From contig DVKG01000010.1 in NCBI GenBank assembly GCA_018716135.1, forward strand, positions 11,817-75,816: a DNA stretch of 64,000 nt, given 5' to 3'. This stretch comes from Scybalosoma faecavium. Lineage in GTDB: Bacteria > Bacillota > Clostridia > Christensenellales > Christensenellaceae. Shown piece by piece: positions 25,844 through 33,981 of the stretch (its first letter is position 1; every line of letters begins with the position of its first letter). The notes below the pieces were generated by a model, which was not told where the DNA came from, did no database searches, and was given only the letters and a program-made list of their open reading frames with translations. Position numbers and translations under genes: made by a program.

Positions 25844-26692
25844 TTATTTGTCTTTAGTTTTTATGAGACTTGCTTCTTTGAGGACTCGACCTTCCTTCAG
25901 CAGTTCTTTTAGCTCGGTATAGTTCTCTTGTCGGAGGGCGTCTCTGTATTGTTCGAGATGAGTTATGATGGTATCCAGCTCAAACAGCAGAGGCTCTCTA
26001 TTCAAGCTGAAAAGACTTGTCCACATGACTTCATTCAGCTTGGCGACGCGAGTGAGGTCTAAGAAGCTGCCTGCGGAAAAACCGTTTTCGTGTTGGAGTG
26101 TCGGACTTTTTATATATGCGCCCGAGACTACGTGAGCGAGCTGGGACGTGAACGCAATGGATACGTCGTGGTCATGTGGTGTGCTTACGGTTATGCGGCC
26201 GAAGCCTATCTCTAATGCGAGAGCTTCGATTGTATCCAGAGCGGCGCGGTTTGTAGTTTCTATCGGAGTTACGATAAAGCTGGCTCCGTCGTAAAGTGTT
26301 TCGAGAGCGCTTTCAAAGCCTGCGACTTCGCGCCCCGCCATGGGATGCGTGCCTACAAAGCTAACTCCGTGAGCGGCGAGAGCCTCTGTTGCGTCGTTAA
26401 CTATAAAGTTTTTTACGCCGCATATATCGGCGACTATACTTCCCTTTGCGAAACTTCCCGCATTGCTGAGTATAAAATCTTTGGCTGTTTCGGGGAAAAG
26501 GCAGACAAAAGTTACATCTGCTCTTTTGAGATCGCTTATGCCTATGCTTTCTTTTATCGCGCCGAGAGAGAGAGCTTGTTTTATCGTGTCGGCGTCCGTA
26601 TCTAAACCGAGTACGGTATGGCTCGTGCGTGCAGAGATTGCCTTAGCCAGAGAGCCGCCTATTAATCCCAAACCGACTATCGCTATATTCAT
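25844..26692 (-). CDS. tyrA: Prephenate dehydrogenase
   Basis: A 282-residue NAD(P)-dependent enzyme making 4-hydroxyphenylpyruvate from prephenate for tyrosine synthesis. The Rossmann motif is IVGLGLIGGSLAKAI; GTHPMAGREVAGFE and HDHDVSIAFTSQLAHVV are family signatures. There is no C-terminal ACT domain, so feedback control must come from elsewhere. The ATG overlaps the aroF stop by four bases. The Tyr-rich leader of this operon fits a tyrosine product. Confidence 0.92.
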   Translation of the reverse strand: MNIAIVGLGLIGGSLAKAISARTSHTVLGLDTDADTIKQALSLGAIKESIGISDLKRADVTFVCLFPETAKDFILSNAGSFAKGSIVADICGVKNFIVNDATEALAAHGVSFVGTHPMAGREVAGFESALETLYDGASFIVTPIETTNRAALDTIEALALEIGFGRITVSTPHDHDVSIAFTSQLAHVVSGAYIKSPTLQHENGFSAGSFLDLTRVAKLNEVMWTSLFSLNREPLLFELDTIITHLEQYRDALRQENYTELKELLKEGRVLKEASLIKTKDK

Positions 26693-27699
26693 ATTCTCTT
26701 GCCCTCAAACTCAGCGAGCGCTTTAAGCTGCTGCATTAATTCGGAAAACTGTTCCGGAGTGAGTGATTGAGCGCCGTCGCAAAGCGCCTTCTCAGGCTGG
26801 TTATGAACTTCTATGATAAGTCCGTCTGCTCCGGAGACGAGAGCGGCTTTGGACATAGGAGGTACGAGAGAGCGTATGCCCGTCGCGTGGCTTGGATCAG
26901 CGATAACAGGCAGATGGGACAGCTCTTTGAGCACCGGTATGGCGGATAAATCAAACGTGTTTCGAGTTGCTTTTTCAAATGTGCGTATTCCGCGTTCGCA
27001 AAGTATAACTTTGTTGTTTCCGCCCGCCATGATGTATTCAGCGCTCATCAGTAATTCTTCAAGAGTGCTTGACAGTCCGCGTTTGAGCAGTATAGGCTTA
27101 TCGCAGCGGCCCAGCTCTTTGAGTAATTCAAAGTTCTGCATATTCCTTGCGCCAACCTGTATCACATCGACGTCGCTGAACATATCGAGATGCGCTGCGC
27201 TCATGATTTCCGTTACTATGGGCAGCCCTGTCTCGCGTTTTGCGGTGAGAAGAAGCTCAAGCCCCTCGGCTCGAAGCCCTTGGAAAGAATATGGAGAAGT
27301 GCGGGGTTTGAATGCGCCGCCGCGGAGCAGCTTTGCACCTGCCGCTTTTACGCTTTTAGCTACGCTTATTATCTGTTCTTCGCTTTCAACAGAGCAGGGA
27401 CCGGCGATAACCGTGGCGCTGCCGCCGCCTATTTCCGCTTCGCCGACCTTGATTACTGTATCTGCGGGGTGGAATTTTCTGTTTGCAGCCTTGTACGGTT
27501 CGGATACTCTGCGCACTGCGTCCACAATTGAAAGAGCGGCGAGATCGTCCATGTCAATGTGAGATGTATCGCCTACGAGACCTATGAGCTGAGTATGCTC
27601 ACCCGTGCTTTCGTGCAGCTTGAGTCCCATGCTTAGTAAACGCTCTTTAAGCTCGCTTATTTTGTTCTGTTCTGCTCCGTTCTTGAGTATAATAATCAT
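26689..27699 (-). CDS. aroF: 3-deoxy-7-phosphoheptulonate synthase (DAHP synthase, type I-beta)
   Basis: A 336-residue enzyme for the first step of the shikimate pathway. The N-terminal about 70 residues form the ferredoxin-like regulatory domain of the I-beta type (MIIILKNGAEQNKISELKERL); the catalytic domain has VIAGPCSVESEEQI, LRGGAFKPRTSPYSFQG, LLKRGLSSTLEE and IADPSHATG. GGGAG precedes the ATG. It is the first gene of the aroF-tyrA unit and is read from a 390-base leader with two attenuators. Confidence 0.95.
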   Translation of the reverse strand: MIIILKNGAEQNKISELKERLLSMGLKLHESTGEHTQLIGLVGDTSHIDMDDLAALSIVDAVRRVSEPYKAANRKFHPADTVIKVGEAEIGGGSATVIAGPCSVESEEQIISVAKSVKAAGAKLLRGGAFKPRTSPYSFQGLRAEGLELLLTAKRETGLPIVTEIMSAAHLDMFSDVDVIQVGARNMQNFELLKELGRCDKPILLKRGLSSTLEELLMSAEYIMAGGNNKVILCERGIRTFEKATRNTFDLSAIPVLKELSHLPVIADPSHATGIRSLVPPMSKAALVSGADGLIIEVHNQPEKALCDGAQSLTPEQFSELMQQLKALAEFEGKRI

Positions 27700-27741
27700 T
27701 TTTTATCTCCCTTAATAAATTTAAAAATTATGAGTCATAGT

Positions 27742-27776
27742 AAATAAAAAGCGCCGTACAGCTCAGCCGCACGACG
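27742..27776 (-). terminator. Attenuator terminator 2 of the aroF-tyrA leader
   Basis: Minus-strand arms CGTCGTGC and GTACGGCG (with G-T pairs) enclose a nine-base loop and are followed by CTTTTTATTT. GCTGTA (27757-27762), which overlaps the 3' arm, is also complementary to TACAGC (27803-27808) just after the stop of leader peptide 2, offering an antiterminator. Confidence 0.65.
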
Positions 27777-27810
27777 TGTTAAGGTTCGTTCTTGCGAAAA
27801 AAGCTGTATG

Positions 27811-27888
27811 TCAATATCGCTGGATATAGTAGCGGCCAGCGTAGTAATAATAACCTGTGAAGTTGAAGTTTGGATTGAGAGTAATCAT
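27811..27888 (-). CDS. Leader peptide 2 of aroF-tyrA, tyrosine-rich
   Basis: A 25-codon frame starting MITLNPNFNFTG and continuing YYYYAGRYYIQRY; seven of 25 residues are Tyr and two Phe. GGAGG lies five bases before the ATG, so it is well set for translation. The Tyr codons overlap a CGCTGG/CCAGCG hairpin (27836-27841 with 27818-27823), the region 1:2 pairing of a classic attenuator. A ribosome stalled for Tyr-tRNA would break it and favour the TACAGC:GCTGTA pairing against terminator 2. Mechanism is inferred; the frame, ribosome site and codons are seen. Confidence 0.8.
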   Translation of the reverse strand: MITLNPNFNFTGYYYYAGRYYIQRY

Positions 27889-27911
27889 AGAATCCTCCGT
27901 GGTGAATCGGT

Positions 27912-27950
27912 AAAACAAAAAAGAGCCGTGCAGCAAGTTGCCGCCGGCTC
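27912..27950 (-). terminator. Attenuator terminator 1 of the aroF-tyrA leader
   Basis: GAGCCG...CGGCTC and inner GCGGCAA...TTGCTGC make a 13-pair hairpin with one bulge, followed by T6 on the minus strand. Competing pairings seen: TTCCGAA (27975-27981) with TTCGGAG (27948-27954), and TGCAGC (27994-27999) with GCTGCA (27929-27934); both invade the terminator. Confidence 0.85.
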
Positions 27951-27981
27951 CGAAGTTATTCTGCATAATCAGATTTCGGAA

Positions 27982-28062
27982 TCATGACAAATCGCTGCAA
28001 ACACAAACAAGCCCGCAATAATAGCCGGCGTAATAATATGCGTTTGCGTTGAAATTAAACAT
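27982..28062 (-). CDS. Leader peptide 1 of aroF-tyrA, tyrosine-rich
   Basis: A 26-codon frame starting MFNFNANAYYYAGYYCG, with five Tyr and two Phe in the first 15 codons, and ending SDLS. AGGAGG lies ten bases before the ATG, and the promoter start point is about 28 bases upstream. It resembles leader peptide 2 (NFN, then YYYAG, then YY), so the two are probably duplicates. The stop is followed by terminator 1. Confidence 0.8.
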   Translation of the reverse strand: MFNFNANAYYYAGYYCGLVCVCSDLS

Positions 28063-28096
28063 GATACAAAAACCTCCTGAGCCTATGCTCGATTTA

Positions 28097-28125
28097 AGCA
28101 TAACAGCTTTTTCTTTCTTTGTCAA
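28097..28125 (-). promoter_or_regulatory. Promoter of the aroF-tyrA leader
   Basis: On the minus strand TTGACA (28120-28125) and TATGCT (28097-28102) are 17 bases apart. The transcript would start near 28090. Confidence 0.75.
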
Positions 28126-28246
28126 GCTGTCGCTTTGAAATTCTTTTTATATCTTAAAAATATCAGATAATCACATAACATTTATGACACTTTCACAAAC
28201 AGTATAGTGTTTTTAGTGCCGATATGTGGTAAAATTATCACTATAA

Positions 28247-28260
28247 TTCGATTTATCGAA
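28247..28260. promoter_or_regulatory. Inverted repeat upstream of the P-type ATPase
   Basis: TTCGATTTATCGAA (arms of six) overlaps the end of a TATAAT at 28242-28247 and lies just before the ribosome site. It could be an operator around the transcription start. No good -35 is seen for this -10. Confidence 0.4.
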
Positions 28261-28272
28261 TGAGGAGGAGTT

Positions 28273-30639
28273 TTGGAAAAGAATTTGCATTTTGATGAGG
28301 AATACGGATCGGCGACCGGACCCGGCGGGCTGACCGAAGCGGAAGCTCAGAAGAGAAAAGCCGAAGGCAAGTCGAACAAACGGGTAGAAGTAAAAACGAA
28401 ATCTGTTGGCAGAATTTTTAAAGAAAATTTATGTACGTTTTTTAACGCTATAAATTTGGCGCTTGCAATTATTGTTGTGTCTGTAGGGGCATATCGAAAC
28501 GCATTTTTTATGGGCATAATAATTTGCAATGCGGTGATAGGCACTTTTCAGGAACTGAGATCGCGCCATGCCATACGTAAGCTTTCGTTGATATCTGCGC
28601 CCAAAGCGCACGTATTGCGCGAGGGAAAAGAGCGAGACATTGAGACAGACGAACTTGTTTTAGGGGATGTCGCCGTATTCAGAGCGGGAGATCAGATTTG
28701 CGCGGATTTTGTGGTAACATCCGGGGAGTGCAGCGTAGACGAATCGCTGCTGACGGGCGAATCGGATCAAATAGAAAAAGGGATAGGCGATGAGCTTTCT
28801 TCAGGTACGTTTGTAGTTTCCGGTTCTGTCCACGCGCAGGCTATTAGAGTCGGGGAGGATTCTACAGCTGCTAAAATCATGATAGGGGCTTCAGGTTCCA
28901 AAAAGACTCAGTCAGAGATATTGAGATCAGTGCGCAAGCTTATCAAATTTATAGGCATACTCGTTATTCCGGTTGGCCTGCTTTTGTTTGCCAACGAGTA
29001 CATTATCTCGGATCAGGAGCTTTCCGCTGCCGTATCCCATACGGTTGCCGCGATGATAGGCATGATTCCTGAAGGGCTGGTACTGTTGACAAGCGTGGTA
29101 ATGGCGATGGGTACAATACGACTTTCACGGAAAAAGACGCTTGTTCAGGATTTATACTGCATTGAGACTTTAGCTCGTGTCGATACGCTTTGTCTGGATA
29201 AGACGGGAACGATAACCGAAGGCAGCATAGTCGTAGAAGAAATATTGCCTCTTGACGATAGCTGCGATGCTGCAGAAGTGTTGGGAGCTATAGTGGCGAA
29301 TCTCGACGACAATAATGCGACCTTTAATGCAATGCGTGAATTTACAGGCGGGGAAAGCGATTGGACTGCGGTAAAAATATATCCGTTTTCGTCTAAAGCA
29401 AAATGGAGCGGAGCGGATTTTGGAGAACGAGGCAAATACGCCGTGGGTGCGTCGGAATATCTGCTGGATGCAGATGAAACGCTTACAGAAAAGCTGAGCG
29501 AGTATCAGAGCAGGGGCAAGCGTGTGCTGATCTTGACGAAGTGCGGAGAGCTGATAACAGATGCCAGACCTGAAGCCGCTGTTCCGATTGCAATTATTGT
29601 TATGAAGGATGCTATCAGGAAAGAAGCTCCTGAGACTTTAGCGTTCTTCGAGCGAGAGGACGTAGACATAAAGGTTATATCCGGAGATAATGCGCTCACG
29701 GTCTCCAGAGTTGCAGAGGCGGCGGGGCTTAAAAACGCAAATAAATATATAGATGTATCAGGTCTCAGTGACGATGAACTGGCAGAGGCAGCGACACGGT
29801 ACAGCGTTTTCGGCAGAGTAACACCGGATCAGAAGTTGGTTCTGATAAAAGCTTTGAAAGCGAAAGGCAGGACAGTCGCAATGACGGGAGACGGAGTTAA
29901 TGACGTTTTGGCCTTGCGTGAGGCGGATTGCTCGATTGCCGTGGCGTCCGGCAGCGACGCAGCCAGAAACGCATCGCAGATAGTTCTGCTGGATTCTAAT
30001 TTCGGGTCTATGTATAATGTGGTTATGGAAGGGCGAAGAGCTATAAATAACCTGGAACGTTCATCAGTAATGTTTATAATAAAGACTACATATTCAACTT
30101 TACTTGCGTTTCTCTTTGTTTTTCTGCCCGGATCATATCCGTTTGTTCCAATACAGCTTACGCTTATCACCAGTCTTATCGTCGGATTCCCATCGTTTGT
30201 TCTGGCGTTTCAGCCTAACAAAAACCGAATACGCGGGAACTTTTTGGTAAATATACTGTCTCGTGCGCTGTCCATGGGCGTGGCTGCTGCGTTGGGTGTT
30301 GTGTTGGTAACTCAGATCGGAAATCTGCTCTCTTTGAGCACAGAGCAGATAAGTACAATTTGTGTACTGTTTGTAGCCGCAGTGACTTATGCGGCCTTGG
30401 CGCAGGCATGTTGGAAACCTAATTTATTGCGTGGTATATTGCTCGCCATGGTGCTTGTAGTATTTGTGCTTGCAGTGACGATTACGGGACCGTTCTTCTA
30501 TATCGAGCCAATGACTCTGACTATGTGGATACTTCTTGCGGTGCTCGTTGCGACTCTCCCGCTGCTCGTAAGAGTAGGAGATGTTGTCGCTAAGAAATAT
30601 GCTTTGCGAAAGCTGTCGCAGGCGATCGAGGAAGAATAA
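28273..30639 (+). CDS. Cation-transporting P-type ATPase, CtpE-like
   Basis: A 788-residue P-type ATPase in the membrane. In order: N-terminal helices, actuator motif LLTGES, membrane motif MIGMIPEGLVLLTSV, phosphorylation site CLDKTGTITEG, hinge AMTGDGVNDVLALREADCSIAVASGS, then a C-terminal membrane domain of about six helices. The PEGL membrane motif and overall make-up resemble the CtpE group, one member of which takes up Ca2+; the ion here is not certain. The start is TTG, fixed by GAGGAGG. It is divergent from the aroF leader. Confidence 0.88.
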   Translation: MEKNLHFDEEYGSATGPGGLTEAEAQKRKAEGKSNKRVEVKTKSVGRIFKENLCTFFNAINLALAIIVVSVGAYRNAFFMGIIICNAVIGTFQELRSRHAIRKLSLISAPKAHVLREGKERDIETDELVLGDVAVFRAGDQICADFVVTSGECSVDESLLTGESDQIEKGIGDELSSGTFVVSGSVHAQAIRVGEDSTAAKIMIGASGSKKTQSEILRSVRKLIKFIGILVIPVGLLLFANEYIISDQELSAAVSHTVAAMIGMIPEGLVLLTSVVMAMGTIRLSRKKTLVQDLYCIETLARVDTLCLDKTGTITEGSIVVEEILPLDDSCDAAEVLGAIVANLDDNNATFNAMREFTGGESDWTAVKIYPFSSKAKWSGADFGERGKYAVGASEYLLDADETLTEKLSEYQSRGKRVLILTKCGELITDARPEAAVPIAIIVMKDAIRKEAPETLAFFEREDVDIKVISGDNALTVSRVAEAAGLKNANKYIDVSGLSDDELAEAATRYSVFGRVTPDQKLVLIKALKAKGRTVAMTGDGVNDVLALREADCSIAVASGSDAARNASQIVLLDSNFGSMYNVVMEGRRAINNLERSSVMFIIKTTYSTLLAFLFVFLPGSYPFVPIQLTLITSLIVGFPSFVLAFQPNKNRIRGNFLVNILSRALSMGVAAALGVVLVTQIGNLLSLSTEQISTICVLFVAAVTYAALAQACWKPNLLRGILLAMVLVVFVLAVTITGPFFYIEPMTLTMWILLAVLVATLPLLVRVGDVVAKKYALRKLSQAIEEE

Positions 30640-30662
30640 GACTTTATACAAAACTAAAGAAG

Positions 30663-30703
30663 CGGTCTCTGACTTTTTCGAAAAACAGAGACCGTTTTAT
30701 TTT
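30663..30703 (+). terminator. Terminator of the P-type ATPase gene
   Basis: CGGTCTCTG and CAGAGACCG form a perfect nine-base stem around 14 bases, followed by TTTTATTTT. Confidence 0.85.
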
Positions 30704-30805
30704 AAAGAGCGTAGCAAATTATTTTTTAGTAAAATAAAAACTCAGCGCTTGATTAATCTTTTTACATACAGTAAAATTGAAATAAAGCGTAGAAAAGGGG
30801 GCGCT

Positions 30806-32389
30806 ATGGTAGTCAAAACTCTCCAACTAAAACTTCATAATCCGTCAAAAACCAAGCGCCGCATAATGGATGAGGCTCTGCTGAACTACAGCTACGCTCT
30901 GCAATACTTGCTGGACAGCACGCATGACCGCATCAGGCGCATCCGCAGCGAGGCGGAACGTGCGGGCAGAGGCAGGATGAGGCGCGTAGCAGCTCTAATA
31001 GATAAAAAAGAGTTGCAAGAGCTGAATAAATTTGGAGTGGAACCGTTTAAGGATTCTTTGAAGATGGACTATGCTTCTTGGGTTATAGGCTATCTAACTA
31101 TTGCAAAACGCCAGAACAACGCAGGGTATCCGTTACTTACGTTGAATGAAGAACAGCTGAATGATGCAGTTTTCAATGCGATAGAGAGATACGACTGCGA
31201 TGAGATGGGACGGCGCAGATTAGATATATTTCTCAGCAGGGTATATGGGAAATATAATAAGAGAAAATCCATTCTGTTCGGCAGATATGCAAAGACCAGA
31301 GACTACTGTCTGCTGTACGACAGGGAGAATGACAGATACTACGCTAAGCTATACCTGATGAATGTCAAAAGCAAGAAGAGACGCGGGAACATAAAACGAG
31401 GGGCAACTCAGCTTGAATACATAGCTCCGGGAGAGAGGGAATACCTCCCTGAGGATAACAGACAGGAAAGGTATATTATCGTGCCTCTTGAGACGGGAAA
31501 ATGGCAGCGCAAAATGCTGAAGCATTGCCGAGAGCATCCTGAAATGCTTAAGACGGCACGCCTTACTGCTAAGGGCAAAGACTATTATATCCTTATAAAC
31601 ATAAAGTGCTGCGAAAGCCCGCAGATAAAGCCTGTGACGACGCTGGGAGTTTGTCGAAGTCTCAAGGGTCAGCTCAGGTATTCTATAGCGCTGGACCAGC
31701 CGTTCAGCGGAAAGCTTCTTTATCCATCAGGCGGAAAGCCGGACAAACAGTTGTACCACGCCTTGGCGAATGACATTTGTGCCTTGGCTCTGCGGCATAA
31801 AGCTCAGGTTGTGGCGTATAAACTGGGAGAAAAGGCGGATAATATAGCTTTTGAAGGCAAGCTGCCGTTATTGACGGCAGGGGAGTACAATAAAGTAATA
31901 GCTATGTCGGCATATAAACTGGAGCTTGCGGGATTGCCGGCTCCGATACTTGTCAGCCCCAGAGGAGTTTTCCATACTTGTCCGGAATGCGGGAGAAACA
32001 CCCAGCGCAACAGAATATCAGAAAAAGAGTTTATGTGCTCATCTTGCGGATATTATGGCTGTATAGAAGAAGTCGGAAGCAGAAATTTATCAAATATTTT
32101 GGAATCGTACAGAAAGCGCAAGGTGACTTTTAGAGTGCGCAAGGGCAAAGGCGATACTTTGGTGTTTTACAATGAAATTTTGGGTATAAAATTTGAAACT
32201 CAAGACACTGTTATGGCTCAGGGGCAGTTTTACCAGTTTTTGCAGGAGCACATATCAGATATGCGTGAAGCGCCGCTGTTCTTCAGAGGGCTGACTACCG
32301 AGCAGCAAAAGAAGAGATACAGCTTATATCAAAAGCTTTTTAACATGGAGGATGTAAGGCTTTCGGTCGCGGTTGTCAGGGAAATGTAG
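30806..32389 (+). CDS. TnpB-family protein with inactivated RuvC site
   Basis: A 527-residue relative of TnpB (IS605-type RNA-guided nuclease). The N-terminal half matches TnpB style (VVKTLQLKLHNPSKTKRRIMDEAL). The zinc ribbon is intact (C392, C395, C411, C414: CPECGRN...CSSCGYY). The RuvC acids are all replaced: motif I GVD is GVC (Cys283), the Glu of motif II is Tyr338 (VVAYKLG), and the Asp of motif III is Gly424 (GSRNLSNIL). About 95 residues follow motif III, more than usual. The frame is open for 75 codons upstream, but the GGGG before ATG 30806 sets the start. No tnpA is near. It may be a nuclease-dead RNA-guided regulator, as known for TldR, or a decaying protein; the long intact frame favours selection. 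Confidence 0.8.
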   Translation: MVVKTLQLKLHNPSKTKRRIMDEALLNYSYALQYLLDSTHDRIRRIRSEAERAGRGRMRRVAALIDKKELQELNKFGVEPFKDSLKMDYASWVIGYLTIAKRQNNAGYPLLTLNEEQLNDAVFNAIERYDCDEMGRRRLDIFLSRVYGKYNKRKSILFGRYAKTRDYCLLYDRENDRYYAKLYLMNVKSKKRRGNIKRGATQLEYIAPGEREYLPEDNRQERYIIVPLETGKWQRKMLKHCREHPEMLKTARLTAKGKDYYILINIKCCESPQIKPVTTLGVCRSLKGQLRYSIALDQPFSGKLLYPSGGKPDKQLYHALANDICALALRHKAQVVAYKLGEKADNIAFEGKLPLLTAGEYNKVIAMSAYKLELAGLPAPILVSPRGVFHTCPECGRNTQRNRISEKEFMCSSCGYYGCIEEVGSRNLSNILESYRKRKVTFRVRKGKGDTLVFYNEILGIKFETQDTVMAQGQFYQFLQEHISDMREAPLFFRGLTTEQQKKRYSLYQKLFNMEDVRLSVAVVREM

Positions 32390-32410
32390 ATAAAACAGTT
32401 TAAATAAATT

Positions 32411-32573
32411 TATCGGCGCATGTTGGGATTACCCGGACAGAGGCTGCGGCGTCGAATACTGCCTCCCGCGAGAAATTCGGGAGAGGCGGTTGAATCCTGC
32501 CGAGCAGGGGCTCTGATTTTAGAGCTGAAACAGCAGCTATCAGAACAGAGACGCCGTGATGCGGCGTCTTTTA
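32411..32573 (+). ncRNA. Candidate structured RNA downstream of the TnpB-like gene
   Basis: The 160 bases after the TnpB-like stop fold densely: GCCTCCCG with CGGGAGAGGC, CCTGC-CGA-GCAGG, GCTCT-GATTTT-AGAGC, and a final terminator GACGCCG...CGGCGTC plus TTTT (32550-32572). TnpB proteins use an RNA encoded at and beyond their 3' end, so this is a candidate partner RNA. No guide segment can be assigned. Confidence 0.5.
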
Positions 32574-32611
32574 CATGTCTGTTTAGTAACACTTAATTAA
32601 CACTCAATATG

Positions 32612-32640
32612 TTGCAAAGCGGTGTGCGTTGTGGTAAAAT
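32612..32640 (+). promoter_or_regulatory. Promoter of OLE RNA
   Basis: TTGCAA (32612-32617) and TAAAAT (32635-32640) are 17 bases apart. The transcript would start near 32647, directly before the hairpin ATCCGCA...TGCGGAT. Confidence 0.65.
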
Positions 32641-32646
32641 TAATTT

Positions 32647-33284
32647 TACTATCCGCAGTTTTTTTGCGGATATGTTTTAAAAAACAATATTGATGGCGCA
32701 GTATCCTAGTCGGTACTGCCGGCTTCGAAGGCGGGGCTAAAAATCCGTCAAGGGCATATCGATGAAGTTCCTTGTGTTGGCCGCTGATGCCCAATCGGGG
32801 GCTGATGCTGGGAGTTAAGGTTTATGGGCGGCCTGTAACGGCATATAGGCTATAACCCATCTTCCGTGGAGACCCTGTAGGTGGAGAGCACCGACTCTTT
32901 ACTGAATGGGATATAAACCTGCTATGCGGTTTGCAGCTGTGTGCAGTGTAGCCTGCCTTGAGTTGACGTTAAGGGATTCAGTGAGCACGCCCGGCCCCCA
33001 TGGCCAAGGGCGGGTCTACGTGCGTTTTAGCTGATGAAATTGCGATTGGCAAAAGAGGATAGAAGCCGGATGTGTGCTGTTGAGGAAAGCTCCTAGGCTG
33101 TATTCGGCATATTTGGAGATTGTAGTGTGGACGATAACGGTAATTCAGTCGCGCAACGGGCAACCTTGCGAACCGGTCTTTAAAGGGAAACCGCTCCTAT
33201 CGGCGACGGGGAGCAGACCGGGGAGAAAATCTACTGGACCAGAGCCGCAATGTTAATCCGATATGCCGCCATCTTTATTTTTTT
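32647..33284 (+). ncRNA. ole: OLE RNA (ornate, large, extremophilic RNA)
   Basis: A gene-free, highly structured stretch of about 640 bases. The 5' GATGGCG (32692) is complementary to CGCCATC (33267-33273), closing the whole molecule, and a T-rich tract follows as terminator. Long internal complementarities include GGCGGC and CACGCCCGGCC...GGCGGGTCTACGTG. The gene order OLE-oapA-tlyA-nadK-argR-recN-spoIVB is the known OLE neighbourhood, and the first protein gene downstream is OapA-like. OLE RNA forms a membrane-bound complex with OapA and is linked to stress and Mg2+ responses in Bacillus halodurans. Ends are inferred from the promoter and closing stem. Confidence 0.85.
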
Positions 33285-33307
33285 GTTTTGCTGATTTTCT
33301 TTTGTTT

Positions 33308-33409
33308 AATAAGAGGTATCGCCCCGTCATTCAACAACTGGACGAAGGGCGAAGCCATAGACGTCACCCCGTCTCTATAGGCGGCGGGGAACATGTGTTC
33401 ATGGTTATA
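33308..33409 (+). repeat. Dispersed structured repeat, copy B
   Basis: The 102-base counterpart of 24966-25106 in the same orientation. Hairpins CGCCC...GGGCG and CCCCG...CGGGG are kept although bases differ, so the structure appears conserved. It lies between the OLE terminator and the oapA ribosome site. Confidence 0.8.
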
Positions 33410-33428
33410 ATTTTCAGGAGGAAAAATC

Positions 33429-33971
33429 TTGGCTGCAGCTAAGAAAAAAGGAATACGTTTTTGGGCGTTGAAAATTTTTTTCATAACGCTTATTATTTCT
33501 TCCGCGTTTAGTGTAGTATCTGAAGTGTTTTTGGCAGAGCTGAGCGCAGCTCCGGCTGTTCTTGTGCTGCTGCTCATAATTGCGATTGGAGTTTTATTCG
33601 ATATTGTAGGTGTGGCGTTCGCGTCTTGTGCGCAGACGCCCTTTATATCTATGGCTTCTCGCAAGGTGGACAGCGCTCAGTCCTCGTTGAGACTTTTGAA
33701 AAACGCCGACGTAGTGAGCAATATCTGCAACGACGTCATAGGAGATATATGCGGCATAGTCAGCGGTGCGGCAGGTGCGGCGATAGCCGTGAAATTTTCG
33801 TTTTTAAGCGGAGACGAATCTTCAATGTGGGTAGGAATAGCCATTTCGGCGATTATCGCCGCGGTGACAGTCTCCGGCAAAGCCGCAGGAAAGACGATTG
33901 CGATGAAGAACAACGTAAAAATTGTAGCGACGATGGGTAAGATAGCAGCGGTATTCAGCCGCAAGAAATGA
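33429..33971 (+). CDS. oapA: OLE-associated membrane protein OapA
   Basis: A 180-residue protein with four predicted helices: about 13-33, 40-62, then 105-125 and 135-157, with a basic cytoplasmic end (AAVFSRKK). The stretch between helix pairs (ASCAQTPFISMASRKVDSAQSSLRLLKNAD) resembles the DUF21/CNNM Mg2+ transporter region, as described for OapA. The start is TTG with CAGGAGG upstream. It binds OLE RNA at the membrane in other species. Position directly after OLE RNA supports the call. Confidence 0.82.
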   Translation: MAAAKKKGIRFWALKIFFITLIISSAFSVVSEVFLAELSAAPAVLVLLLIIAIGVLFDIVGVAFASCAQTPFISMASRKVDSAQSSLRLLKNADVVSNICNDVIGDICGIVSGAAGAAIAVKFSFLSGDESSMWVGIAISAIIAAVTVSGKAAGKTIAMKNNVKIVATMGKIAAVFSRKK

Positions 33972-33981
33972 GGAATTTGCA

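Noticed and set aside
27901..28062. T-box leader before aroF
   Set aside because: There is no T-box consensus (TGGNACC) or specifier loop; translated Tyr-rich frames explain the region better.
32647..33284. Group II intron or RNase P RNA
   Set aside because: No domain V, no GUGYG start and none of the RNase P conserved blocks; the gene neighbourhood and closing stem fit OLE RNA better.
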